This document shows positions 42,987-52,465 of a stretch of DNA of 64,000 bases, piece by piece. Below the pieces are notes generated by a model that was not told where the DNA came from, searched no databases, and saw only the letters and a program-made list of their open reading frames with translations. Each line of letters begins with the position of its first letter. The stretch's first letter is position 1. The stretch is from Amycolatopsis nalaikhensis (GTDB taxonomy: Bacteria > Actinomycetota > Actinomycetes > Mycobacteriales > Pseudonocardiaceae), in contig NZ_CP127173.1 of NCBI RefSeq assembly GCF_030264295.1, positions 193,501-257,500 of the forward strand. The letters run 5' to 3'. The position numbers and the translations under genes are program-made.

Positions 42987-44323
42987 CTGCCCTCCCTCAG
43001 CCGGGCGCTCGCGGCCGCCAGCTCGCCCGCGATGGCGGACTCGTCGGCTTCGCGCAGGGTGCCGTCCTCGACGACGGCCTTGCCGCCGACGAACAGCCGG
43101 CGCAACGGCGGCGTCGTGCCCAGCACCAGCGCCGCGACCGGGTCGGTGATCCCGGCGTAGTTCAGCCCGGTCAGGTCCCAGACGGCGAGGTCGGCGAGCT
43201 TTCCGGGCTCGAGCGAGCCCAGGTCGCCGTCGCGGCCGAGGCAGCGGGCGCCGCCCATCGTTCCCATCCACAGCGCTTCGCGTGTGGTCAGCCCGCGTGG
43301 CCCGCCGCGCTGGCGGGCCTGCAGCAACGCCTGGTGCAGCTCTTCGCCGAGGCCGCCGGACTCGTTGGACGCGGCCCCGTCGGCGCCGAGGCCGACCGGC
43401 ACGCCCGCGTCGAGCAGGTCGCGGACCGGGGCGATGCCCGCGCCGATCCGGCCGTTGGACGTCGGGCAGTGCGCCGAGCCCGTGCCGGTCGCGCCGAAGC
43501 GGCGGATCGCCTCGGGCGCGAGGTGGATGGTGTGCGCGAGCCAGACGTCGTCGGCGAGCCAGCCGAGCTTGTCGGCGTACTCGGCGGGCGTGCAGCCGAC
43601 CTCGGCCAGGCACTGCCGCTCTTCGTCGAGCGTCTCGGCGAGGTGCGTGTGCAGGCGGACGCCCTTGCGCCGCGCCAGCTCGGCCGCGCCGGACATCAGC
43701 CGCTCGGTGACCGAGAACGGCGAGCACGGGCCCGCGGCGATCTGCAGGTGCGCCTCCGGCGAGTCGTCGTGGAAGCGGTCGATCGCCGCCTCCGTGCCGG
43801 TCAGCGCGTCCTCGGTCGACTCGACGAGGTTGTCCGGCGGCAGGCCGCCGTCGGACTCGCCGCGGTCCATCGAGCCGCGCACGACGTGCAGCCGGACGCC
43901 GATCCGCTGCCGGGCCGCGGCCAGCGCCGCGACCTGGTCGCCGCCGTCGCGCGGGAAGACGTAGTGGTGGTCGGCGACGGTCGTGCAGCCGGTCAGGGCC
44001 AGCCGGGCCATCCCGGCCGTGCCCGCGGCGTGCGTGATCTCGTCGTCGAGGCGGCCCCACACCGGGTAGAGCGCGACCAGCCACTCGAAGAGCGTGTGGT
44101 CGGCGGCCAGCCCGCGGGTCGCCCACTGGTAGAGGTGGTGGTGCGTGTTGATCAGGCCCGGCGTGACCAGGCAGCCCGAGGCGTCGACGCGCTCGTCGAA
44201 CTCGCCGGTGTACACGCCCTCGCCGACCGCGGCGATCCGGTCGTTCTCGATGACGACGTGCCCGCTCGCGTACTCCTCGCCGGTGACCGTGGCGATCGCC
44301 GCGCCGCTGATGAGCGTCTTCAC
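42983..44323 (-). CDS. 8-oxoguanine/guanine deaminase-like amidohydrolase
   Basis: This is a 446-residue ATZ/TRZ-type amidohydrolase with zinc ligands in PGLINTHHHLYQWATRG (about 55-70), RLHTHLAET, HTIHLAPE and VGLGADGAASNE. The motif NTHHHLYQ is typical of bacterial 8-oxoguanine deaminases, which release ammonia to give urate; guanine as substrate would give xanthine. Its position inside the xanthine dehydrogenase operon fits both. Start GTG at 44323 overlaps the iron-sulfur subunit gene. Confidence 0.88.
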   Translation of the reverse strand: MKTLISGAAIATVTGEEYASGHVVIENDRIAAVGEGVYTGEFDERVDASGCLVTPGLINTHHHLYQWATRGLAADHTLFEWLVALYPVWGRLDDEITHAAGTAGMARLALTGCTTVADHHYVFPRDGGDQVAALAAARQRIGVRLHVVRGSMDRGESDGGLPPDNLVESTEDALTGTEAAIDRFHDDSPEAHLQIAAGPCSPFSVTERLMSGAAELARRKGVRLHTHLAETLDEERQCLAEVGCTPAEYADKLGWLADDVWLAHTIHLAPEAIRRFGATGTGSAHCPTSNGRIGAGIAPVRDLLDAGVPVGLGADGAASNESGGLGEELHQALLQARQRGGPRGLTTREALWMGTMGGARCLGRDGDLGSLEPGKLADLAVWDLTGLNYAGITDPVAALVLGTTPPLRRLFVGGKAVVEDGTLREADESAIAGELAAASARLREGR

Positions 44324-44787
44324 GCGACACCGCCCTTCGCGACCGCGCGCACCGCGTCGAGAATCTTCTCGTAGCCGGTGCAGCGGCAGAGGTTGCCCGC
44401 CAGTGCCTCGCGGATCTCCTCGTCGGACGGGTCCGGGACGCGGTTCAGCAGGTCGTGCGCCGCGACGACCAGGCCCGGCGTGCAGAAGCCGCACTGCACC
44501 GCACCCGCGTCCACAAAGGATTGCTGGACCGGGTCGAGCGTGTCGCCGTCGGCCAGTCCCTCGACCGTGCGGACGACGCGGCCCTCGGCCTGCCCGGCCG
44601 CGACCAGGCAGGCGCACACCGGGACGTCGTCGAGGTAGACCGTGCACGAGCCGCATTCGCCCTGCTCACAGGCGTTTTTCGAGCCCGGCAGGCCGAGTCG
44701 CTCCCGCAGCACGTAGAGCAGGCTTTCGCCCTCCCAGACGTCGTCCGTCTGGCGATTTTCGCCGTTGATCGTGACATTCAGGCGCAT
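44320..44787 (-). CDS. Xanthine dehydrogenase, [2Fe-2S] subunit
   Basis: The 155-residue protein binds two iron-sulfur clusters. The N-terminal plant-ferredoxin-like motif is CEQGECGSCTVYLDDVPVCAC; in this entry only its cysteines matter. The C-terminal helical cluster site is CGFCTPGLV with LCRCTGYEKI. It passes electrons from the molybdenum centre to the FAD subunit. It overlaps the upstream FAD gene by 10 bases and the deaminase gene by 4. Confidence 0.95.
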   Translation of the reverse strand: MRLNVTINGENRQTDDVWEGESLLYVLRERLGLPGSKNACEQGECGSCTVYLDDVPVCACLVAAGQAEGRVVRTVEGLADGDTLDPVQQSFVDAGAVQCGFCTPGLVVAAHDLLNRVPDPSDEEIREALAGNLCRCTGYEKILDAVRAVAKGGVA

Positions 44788-45641
44788 GCGCGCTCCCCCG
44801 TCCGGTGTTCGTCCCAAGCCCAGGTCAACGTCCGCCGCGCGAGTACCCCCAGCGCGTGCTTCCGATACGCGGCACTGCCCCGGACGTCGTCGATCGGCGA
44901 CGCCGCTTCGGCCACCAGGTCGCCGAAGCGGCGCTTCAGCGAGTCGGGCAGCGCGTCCGTCGAGCCCCACGGCAGCTCGGCGGCCAGGAACTCCTCGGCG
45001 GCCGGAGCGCGGCGGGGCGTCGGCGCGGCGGACCCGACCGCGGCGCCGACCCGGCCGTCCCGGAGGGACAGTGCGAAGGAGCAGACCGCGATGACCATCG
45101 CGTTGCGCGTACCGACCTTGGCGAACTGCTGCGGCCCGGCGTTGTCCGGCAGGTGGACGGCGGTGATCAGCTCGTCCGGCGCGAGGGCGTGGCGTTTCAC
45201 GCCGACGTAGAAATCCTCCGCACGGAGGATCCGGCTCCCCCGGACGGAGGCCACCTCGACCCGCGCGTCCAGGGCGAGCAGCACGGGGTGGGTGTCGCCG
45301 GCGGGCGAGGCGGCGCCGAGGTTGCCGCCGACGGTGCCGCGGTTGCGGATCTGCGGCGAGCCGACCGTGCGCGAGGCCATGGCGAGCGCCGGGACGGATT
45401 CACCCAGCTCAGTGATGACGCGGCTGTACGGGACCCCGGCGCCGAGCCGGACCGTGCCGTCCGATGTGGACCACTCGGCCAGCTCGGGGACGCTGGTCAG
45501 GTCCAGCAGAGCGTCGGGGCGCCGGTGGTCGAAATTCAGCTCGACCATGACGTCGGTGCCCCCGGCGATGGGCACGGCGTCCGGCCGCTCGGCCTTGACG
45601 GCGAGGGCCTCGGCGAGCGTCGTGGGACGCAGGAAGTCCAC
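44778..45641 (-). CDS. Xanthine dehydrogenase, FAD-binding subunit
   Basis: This 287-residue protein is the FAD/NAD-binding chain. DFLRPTTLAEALAVKAERPD, then VPIAGGTDVMVELN, and the second FAD loop TVGSPQIRNRGTVGGNLGAA are diagnostic. The C-terminal CO-dehydrogenase-type domain is complete. It starts at GTG 45641 and leads the operon, divergent from the PucR gene 124 bases away. Confidence 0.94.
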   Translation of the reverse strand: MDFLRPTTLAEALAVKAERPDAVPIAGGTDVMVELNFDHRRPDALLDLTSVPELAEWSTSDGTVRLGAGVPYSRVITELGESVPALAMASRTVGSPQIRNRGTVGGNLGAASPAGDTHPVLLALDARVEVASVRGSRILRAEDFYVGVKRHALAPDELITAVHLPDNAGPQQFAKVGTRNAMVIAVCSFALSLRDGRVGAAVGSAAPTPRRAPAAEEFLAAELPWGSTDALPDSLKRRFGDLVAEAASPIDDVRGSAAYRKHALGVLARRTLTWAWDEHRTGERACA

Positions 45642-45740
45642 TCTTGCTCCTTCGCGTGCGGGCGATAGACCAGTAGACGCCCAACCGGGAGCGGGCGGCA
45701 ACGGCAGCGAGCATGAAACGCACGGCAGCGGAACGGGCCC

Positions 45741-45762
45741 GGCTTGTGCTTTCCTACAAGCC
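45741..45762. promoter_or_regulatory. Inverted repeat GGCTTGT-N8-ACAAGCC before the PucR gene
   Basis: A 7-bp perfect inverted repeat ends 2 bases before the PucR ATG, in the divergent region with the xanthine dehydrogenase operon. It could be the PucR operator, or an RNA hairpin that covers the start region. No clear Shine-Dalgarno is present here. Confidence 0.4.
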
Positions 45763-45764
45763 TG

Positions 45765-47087
45765 ATGACGACCGTGAAAACTCTGCTGGGCCTGCCCGGG
45801 CTGCGGCTGCGCCCGCGCGCCGGCGCCGACCTGCTCGACCGGCCGGTGACGCGCATCTACGTCACGGAGCTGTCCGACCCCGGACGGTATCTGTCGGCCG
45901 GTGAGCTGGTGCTTTCCGGCCTGCTCTGGTGGCGCGCGCCGGGCGACGCCGAGCCGTTCGTGGCCGCGCTGGCCCGCTCGGGCGCGGCGGCGCTGGCGGC
46001 GTCGGGCGCCGACTCGGGCGGGATCCCGGACGATGTCGTCGACGCCTGCGTCCGGCACCGGATCCCGCTGCTGGAGGTGCCGGCCGACCTGTCGTTCTCG
46101 GTGATCACCGAGCAGGTGGTGCTGGCACTGGCGGCGGCCTCGGACAGCGCGCGCAAGCGTTTGCAGGCGGCCGCCGACGCGCCGGTCGAGACGCTGCTGG
46201 AGCGCGCGTCGGCGGAGCTGGGGCTGCCCTGCTGGGTGCTGTCGGGACTCGGCCGGGTCGTCGCCGGGACGTCGCCGCTGCCGACGCCGGGCGAAGACGT
46301 CGTCCGCCGGTACGCCGCGCGCGAGCCGGGGTCGCTGACGCTGGTCCCGGTCGAGGGGCGGCACGCGGTGCCGTGGCTGGTCGCCGTCGGCGGGCCGTTG
46401 AGCACGGCGCAGGCCGAGCTGGCCGAGGAACTGGCCGGGCTCGTCGGCGTCACGCGGGCGCGGTCGATTCCGCCCGAGGCCGAACTACCCGGCGAAGCGC
46501 GCGTTGTCGCGTTGCGGACCGAAGGCAGCGATGAGAGCCGAGACGTCCTGCGAGAACTGCTGCCCGACGGCGTGCTGCTCGACTCCGCCGGGGACACGTC
46601 GTACGCCGCCACCGCCCTGCGGCCGTCCGCGACCGAACTGTCCACTGTGGAGCCATTACTCCAGGCGAAGCGGATCCTGTGCGGGGTCAGCGATCCCGGC
46701 TCGCGCGACGAGGCCCGGGAGGCCGCGCACTACGCGCTGTCCGTGGCGGCCCGGCGTTCGGGGCGGGTCGCGGTGGTGGCGGCGGGCGAGGTGGACGTGC
46801 ACCAGCTGCTCCTGGCCGGTGCCCCGGACGGCCTGCGCGCGGCCGTGCGGCGACGCGTCCTCGGGCCGCTGCTGGACTACGACGCCGAGCAGCACACGGA
46901 CCTGGTGCACACGGTCCGGGTGTTCCTCGAGTGCTCGGGATCGCCGACCCGGGCGGCGAAAGCCCTGCACGTCCACGTGAACACGTTGCGCTACCGCATC
47001 GGCCGGGCGGGCGAGCTGCTCGGCGCGGACCTCACGGAGTTCACCGACCAGCTCGACGTCTACCTCGCGTTGCGCGTGGAGGAGTGA
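45765..47087 (+). CDS. PucR-family transcriptional regulator
   Basis: This 440-residue protein has the PucR N-terminal domain (RITRIYVTELSDPGRYLSAGELVLSG in part; core TELSDPGRYLSAGELVL) and GIPDDVVDACVRHRIPLLEV. A C-terminal PucR HTH_30 domain, FLECSGSPTRAAKALHVHVN followed by LRYRIGRAGELLG, binds DNA. PucR activates purine degradation genes in Bacillus. Position opposite the xanthine dehydrogenase operon strongly suggests the same role. ATG at 45765. Confidence 0.93.
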   Translation: MTTVKTLLGLPGLRLRPRAGADLLDRPVTRIYVTELSDPGRYLSAGELVLSGLLWWRAPGDAEPFVAALARSGAAALAASGADSGGIPDDVVDACVRHRIPLLEVPADLSFSVITEQVVLALAAASDSARKRLQAAADAPVETLLERASAELGLPCWVLSGLGRVVAGTSPLPTPGEDVVRRYAAREPGSLTLVPVEGRHAVPWLVAVGGPLSTAQAELAEELAGLVGVTRARSIPPEAELPGEARVVALRTEGSDESRDVLRELLPDGVLLDSAGDTSYAATALRPSATELSTVEPLLQAKRILCGVSDPGSRDEAREAAHYALSVAARRSGRVAVVAAGEVDVHQLLLAGAPDGLRAAVRRRVLGPLLDYDAEQHTDLVHTVRVFLECSGSPTRAAKALHVHVNTLRYRIGRAGELLGADLTEFTDQLDVYLALRVEE

Positions 47088-47088
47088 A

Positions 47089-47577
47089 GTGGACCCCGAG
47101 ATCACCTCGGCGAAGCAGGCGGGGTACGACCCCCGCATCCTGGCCTTCGGACGGCTGCAGGGCGCGGCGAACCGGCTGGAGTACCTGCTCGGCCGGGCCC
47201 TGGAACGCGAATGCGGGATCACGCACCTGATGTACGAGGTGCTGCTGATCGTCGGCCGCGCGGGGGATGCCGGGCTCACCATGCGGTCCATCGCGCAGGA
47301 GCAGGTGCTCACCTCCGGCGGTGCCACCCGGCTCGTCGACCGGATGGCGGCCATGGGCCTGGTGACCCGGACGGTCTCCCCCGACGACGGCCGCGTCCAG
47401 CTCGTGCGGCTGACCGCGCTGGGCGACGAAACCACCGTGCGGGCCAGCCGCGTGCACGTGGAGAACATCGAGCAGTTCTTCTTCAAGCCGCTGCCGCCGG
47501 AGCACCGCGAGCGGTTCGCGGCGGATCTGCGGACGCTGAGCCACTTCGCGCGCGACGCCCTGCCGCGGCTGCGTTAG
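47089..47577 (+). CDS. MarR-family transcriptional regulator
   Basis: This 162-residue winged-helix protein has LTMRSIAQEQVLTSGGATRL in the recognition region and RTVSPDDGRVQLVRLTALG as the wing. The GTG at 47089 lies one base after the PucR stop, so the two are co-transcribed. The convergent DoxX gene overlaps its stop by four bases and may be a target. Confidence 0.9.
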   Translation: MDPEITSAKQAGYDPRILAFGRLQGAANRLEYLLGRALERECGITHLMYEVLLIVGRAGDAGLTMRSIAQEQVLTSGGATRLVDRMAAMGLVTRTVSPDDGRVQLVRLTALGDETTVRASRVHVENIEQFFFKPLPPEHRERFAADLRTLSHFARDALPRLR

Positions 47578-47897
47578 ATCGCCGCCGCGGCCAGGCCGAG
47601 GAAGAACAGCGGGGCGACGCCGGTGGCGAACTTGCGCGCCCTTATGTGGGCGACGATCGCGCCGACGTAGAACAGGACCAGGCCGACCGCCGCGGCGACG
47701 CCGATCAGCGGCACGCCCAGCAGGCCGAGCGTGAGACCGGCGGCTCCGGCGAGCTTGAGCGCCCCGAGCGCGGGCAGCCAGCTCGGCGGGACGTCGACCG
47801 CGGCCGATGTCGCGAGGACGAACTTCGCCTTGGCCAGGTCGGCGAGGCCGACGGCGGCGTTGAGCACGATCGTGATGACGATGAACGTGGTGTGCAT
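47574..47897 (-). CDS. DoxX-family membrane protein
   Basis: A 107-residue protein with four hydrophobic segments: FIVITIVLNAAVGLADLA, LGALKLAGAAGLTLGLLG, GVAAAVGLVLFYVGAIV and GVAPLFFLGLAAAA. PALGALKLAGA and FYVGAIVAHIRA match DoxX-like proteins. The role is unknown; some relatives connect thiol or quinone redox in the membrane. ATG at 47897. Confidence 0.82.
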   Translation of the reverse strand: MHTTFIVITIVLNAAVGLADLAKAKFVLATSAAVDVPPSWLPALGALKLAGAAGLTLGLLGVPLIGVAAAVGLVLFYVGAIVAHIRARKFATGVAPLFFLGLAAAAI

Positions 47898-47931
47898 GCC
47901 TTCCCGACGGCCCGGCCGCCGGGAAGGTGAC

Positions 47932-49119
47932 TCACCCCTCGCGCCGGGCGTACTTCTCCAGCTCCGGCCGCCCGAACGGCAGCTCGCCCTCGTCCAGCGC
48001 CCCGCAGTCGAGCCCGCGCAGCAGGTAGACCGCCAAGGCCTGGGCCGTCGCCGGTTCGTCCAGCACTCCCCCGGCCACCTTCGACGCGTATGCCGTCAGC
48101 CGCTCCGCCGCGGCGGCGGATCCCGAGCGGAAGAACGTGTACGTCGCCGCGAAGCGCGTCGGCAGCTGGTGCGGGTGCAGGTCCCAGCCCTGGTAGAAGC
48201 CGCGTTCCAACGACCGCCGGACCAGGCGCAGGTGCTCGGCCCACGCCGACGGCAGCGCGTCGCCAATCGGGAGGCGGTTGGTCGAGCCGTCCGACAGCCG
48301 GACGCCCGTGCCCGCCGCCGAGACCTGCATCAGCCCCTTCGCCAGGTCCGCCGCCGGGTGCTCCATGCTCTGGTACGCCGCCGCGATGCCGAGCCCGGCG
48401 CTGTAGTCGTACGTCCCGTAGTGCAGGCCCGCGCACCGGCCCTCGGCCGCGTGCACGATCCGCGCCACCGACAACGTCCCGTCGAGGTCCACAATGGACT
48501 GAGCGGTCTCGATCTGGACCTCGAAGCGCAGGACACCCGAAGCGAGCCCGTACGCCGATTCCAAGTGCGCCAACACTTCCGCGGCCACCGAGACCTGCTC
48601 GACCGCCGTCACCTTCGGCAGGGTGACGACGAAGCCGGGCGGCAGCGGCCCGTTGTCCAGCAGCGAGCCCAGGAACAAGTCCAGGGTGCGGATCCCGCGA
48701 CGGCGCGTCGCCGCCTCGAAGCTCTTGAAGCGGATGCCGCAGAACGGCGTCCCGCCCGTGGTCGCCAGAGTCTGCCCGGCCGCCAGCGCGGCCGCGTCTT
48801 CGACGTCGTCGGGCACGCGGCCGTAGCCGTCTTCGAAGTCGATCCGCAGGTCCTCGATCGGCTCGGTGAGCAGCTTCGCCCGCACGCGCTCGTAGACGTC
48901 GGCATCGACGTCGAGGAGGTCGGCGTGCTCGATGAACACGCGCATCGCCTGCTTGCCCCAGTCGGCGACCAGGCGCGTCCGGTACTGCGACGCCGGGACG
49001 TACACGGTGTGCACCGGCTGCCGCCCCGGCCGCTCGCCCGGGTACGCCGCCGCGACGCGCGCGTCGGCCGAAGCCAGGCGCGCGTCGGCGGCGGTGTAGA
49101 CGTCTTCGGGAAGACGCAC
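47932..49119 (-). CDS. DUF6986 aldolase-like protein
   Basis: This 395-residue protein resembles the HpcH/HpaI aldolase / citrate lyase beta fold: DLRIDFEDGYG (metal-binding acids), RFKSFEAATRRRGIRTLDLF, RFEVQIETAQSIVDLDGT and WDLHPHQLPTRFAATYTFF. In actinobacteria such genes follow malate synthase genes of the allantoin regulon; here it starts with GTG directly after the aceB stop codon. It probably acts on a glyoxylate- or malyl-type compound, but no reaction is known to me. Confidence 0.82.
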   Translation of the reverse strand: MRLPEDVYTAADARLASADARVAAAYPGERPGRQPVHTVYVPASQYRTRLVADWGKQAMRVFIEHADLLDVDADVYERVRAKLLTEPIEDLRIDFEDGYGRVPDDVEDAAALAAGQTLATTGGTPFCGIRFKSFEAATRRRGIRTLDLFLGSLLDNGPLPPGFVVTLPKVTAVEQVSVAAEVLAHLESAYGLASGVLRFEVQIETAQSIVDLDGTLSVARIVHAAEGRCAGLHYGTYDYSAGLGIAAAYQSMEHPAADLAKGLMQVSAAGTGVRLSDGSTNRLPIGDALPSAWAEHLRLVRRSLERGFYQGWDLHPHQLPTRFAATYTFFRSGSAAAAERLTAYASKVAGGVLDEPATAQALAVYLLRGLDCGALDEGELPFGRPELEKYARREG

Positions 49120-50697
<1,578 letters not shown>

Positions 50698-50766
50698 GGG
50701 GAAACACCTCGAGGGTTCGGATCTTTGGATAACGGCCCTACGGTTTTCTACCAGCCGGACTATAGT

Positions 50767-50781
50767 TTCTGCATAGCGGAA
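50767..50781. promoter_or_regulatory. IclR-type palindrome TTCTGC-ATA-GCGGAA
   Basis: The 15-bp site has one mismatch between arms. It resembles the TTCCGC/GCGGAA-like operators of IclR regulators. It lies 29 bases before the IclR GTG and 70 bases before aceB, so one site could control both genes. Confidence 0.6.
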
Positions 50782-50809
50782 GCTCAACGCCGACGTAAGG
50801 AGGGCCACC

Positions 50810-51586
50810 GTGCCGGCGGAGAAGAACGGTCGCGACGGCGGCGTCCAGTCCCTGCAGCGCGCCTTCGAGCTGCTGGAACACCTCGCGGACACCGGTGGCG
50901 AGGCCAGCCTGTCCGAGCTGGCGACGCTGTCCGGGCTGCCGATGCCGACGATCCACCGGCTCATCCGCACGCTGGTCGACCTGGGGTACGTCCGGCAGAA
51001 CACCAACCGCCGCTACGCGCTGGGCGCCCGGCTCATCCGGCTGGGCGAAAACGCGAGCATGCAGTTCGGCGCGTGGGCGCGGCCGCTGCTGGCGGAGCTG
51101 GTCGAGGAGGTCGGCGAGACGGCGAACCTGGCGGTCCTGGAGCGCGACGAAGTCGTGTACGTGGCCCAGGTGCCTTCGAAGCACTCGATGCGGATGTTCA
51201 CCGAGGTCGGGCGGCGGCTGCTGCCGCACGGCACCGGCGTCGGCAAGGCGATGCTGGCCCACCTGCCGCTCGACGACGTGCGCGAACTGCTCTCGCGGAC
51301 GGGCATGCCCGCCTACACCGAGCACACGTTCACCGACCCGGACGCGCTGGCCGTCGAGCTGTCGCGGATCGCTTCGCAGGGCTACGCGCTCGACGAAGCG
51401 GAGCAGGAGCTGGGCGTCCGGTGCGTCGCGGTGGCTGTCCCGGGCGCGCCGGTCCCGGCGGCGGTGTCGGTGTCGGGCCCGTCGGGGCGGCTGACCGCCG
51501 AGGCGGTGGCGCACATCGCCCCGGCGGTGCAGCGGGTGGCCGACGCGCTGGGCGCGAGCCTCTCCCAGGCCGCGGTCACGGTCTAG
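50810..51586 (+). CDS. IclR-family regulator, probable AllR
   Basis: This 258-residue protein has a winged HTH, GGVQSLQRAFELLEHLAD, then LSELATLSGLPMPTIHRLIR. The IclR effector domain includes YVAQVPSKHSMRMFTEVGRR, GTGVGKAMLAHLP and GVRCVAVAVPGAP. In Streptomyces the IclR-type AllR represses allantoin genes and malate synthase, with allantoin or glyoxylate derivatives as ligand. The divergent aceB and nearby allB-alc support that role here. GGAGGG precedes the GTG at 50810. Confidence 0.9.
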   Translation: MPAEKNGRDGGVQSLQRAFELLEHLADTGGEASLSELATLSGLPMPTIHRLIRTLVDLGYVRQNTNRRYALGARLIRLGENASMQFGAWARPLLAELVEEVGETANLAVLERDEVVYVAQVPSKHSMRMFTEVGRRLLPHGTGVGKAMLAHLPLDDVRELLSRTGMPAYTEHTFTDPDALAVELSRIASQGYALDEAEQELGVRCVAVAVPGAPVPAAVSVSGPSGRLTAEAVAHIAPAVQRVADALGASLSQAAVTV

Positions 51587-52083
51587 GCCAGCTCACCGAC
51601 CAGCAGGTCCATGAGCAGGCCGTCGTGCCAGGTGCCGTCCGGCGCGCGTTCGTAGTCGCGCAGGACGCCGACCGGCCGGAATCCCACTTTCGTGTAGACC
51701 CGGATCGCGGCTTCGTTGGCCGCCGCCGGGTCGATGGTCAGCCGGTGGTGGCCGCGGGCGAACAGGTGCCGGGCGAGGGTGCGCAGGGCGTCGGTGCCGA
51801 GGCCCCGGCCGTGGAAGTCCGGGTGCACCCCGATGTCGATCCCGGCGTGGCGGTAGAGCGGGTCCAGCTCTTCGGAACTTTGGATCACCCCGACGGCGAC
51901 GCCGTCGAGTTCGATGACGTAGCTGGCGAAGCCCTCCTCGACGGCGAAGAGGCCTTCGGTTTCCCGGTCCGGCTCGCCCCACCAGCGGGCGACTTCCGGG
52001 GTGCCCAGGATCTCGCGCACGCGAGCCCGGTCGGTTTCGGCGATCGGGCGCAGCAGGACCCGGTCGCCGTGGATGGTGGTCAT
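51583..52083 (-). CDS. GNAT-family N-acetyltransferase
   Basis: This 166-residue acetyltransferase resembles AAC(6')-type enzymes: DRVLLRPIAETDRARVREIL, YRHAGIDIGVHPDFHGRGLG with the acetyl-CoA-binding R/Q-x-x-G-x-G/A form GRGLGT, and NEAAIRVYTKVGFRPVGV. The substrate is unknown. ATG at 52083 follows GAGAGGAA. Its stop overlaps the convergent IclR stop by four bases (CTAG). Confidence 0.88.
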   Translation of the reverse strand: MTTIHGDRVLLRPIAETDRARVREILGTPEVARWWGEPDRETEGLFAVEEGFASYVIELDGVAVGVIQSSEELDPLYRHAGIDIGVHPDFHGRGLGTDALRTLARHLFARGHHRLTIDPAAANEAAIRVYTKVGFRPVGVLRDYERAPDGTWHDGLLMDLLVGELA

Positions 52084-52465
52084 GGCGGTTCCTCTCGTGA
52101 CGGGCGACGGCTTGGCGGCGTCGGTCACGAGGAGGGGCACGCGCGGACGGGCGTCAACCGGGCATGTCCGGATTGTGCGCCGGTGCCCACCGCAAGTCAC
52201 CCGAATATCGCGGTATCAAATCCCGGCGCCGGAGCCTGTCGCTCAGCTGGCTGGGGCAGACGGCGGGCGCCGCCTTCGTCGGACGGTTCGCCGAGCTGGC
52301 GGAACCGCAGGCAGGTCGTCGTGCCGCCGCCTCCGCCGCGGCGGCACGAGCTGGCGGCCTTGGACAACCGGCAGGGCCAGGCCGCGCCAGGCCGCGTCGA
52401 GCCCACGAGGACGCTCTGAAGCGAGGGCAGCCCGTTTACGACAGGCTCAGCGGCCGCCGGATCGG
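52084..52465. other. 382-bp gap without a convincing gene
   Basis: The region between the GNAT start and the ftsY stop holds Ala/Arg-rich open frames with no family signal. A 12-bp hairpin at 52319-52349 is its only clear structure. It may contain degenerate coding remains. Confidence 0.5.
52319..52349 (-). terminator. 12-bp hairpin downstream of ftsY
   Basis: TCGTGCCGCCGC (52319-52330) and its reverse complement (52338-52349) enclose a 7-base loop. It lies about 120 bases after the ftsY stop on the minus strand. There is no T run, so it is a possible I-shaped terminator. Confidence 0.45.
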
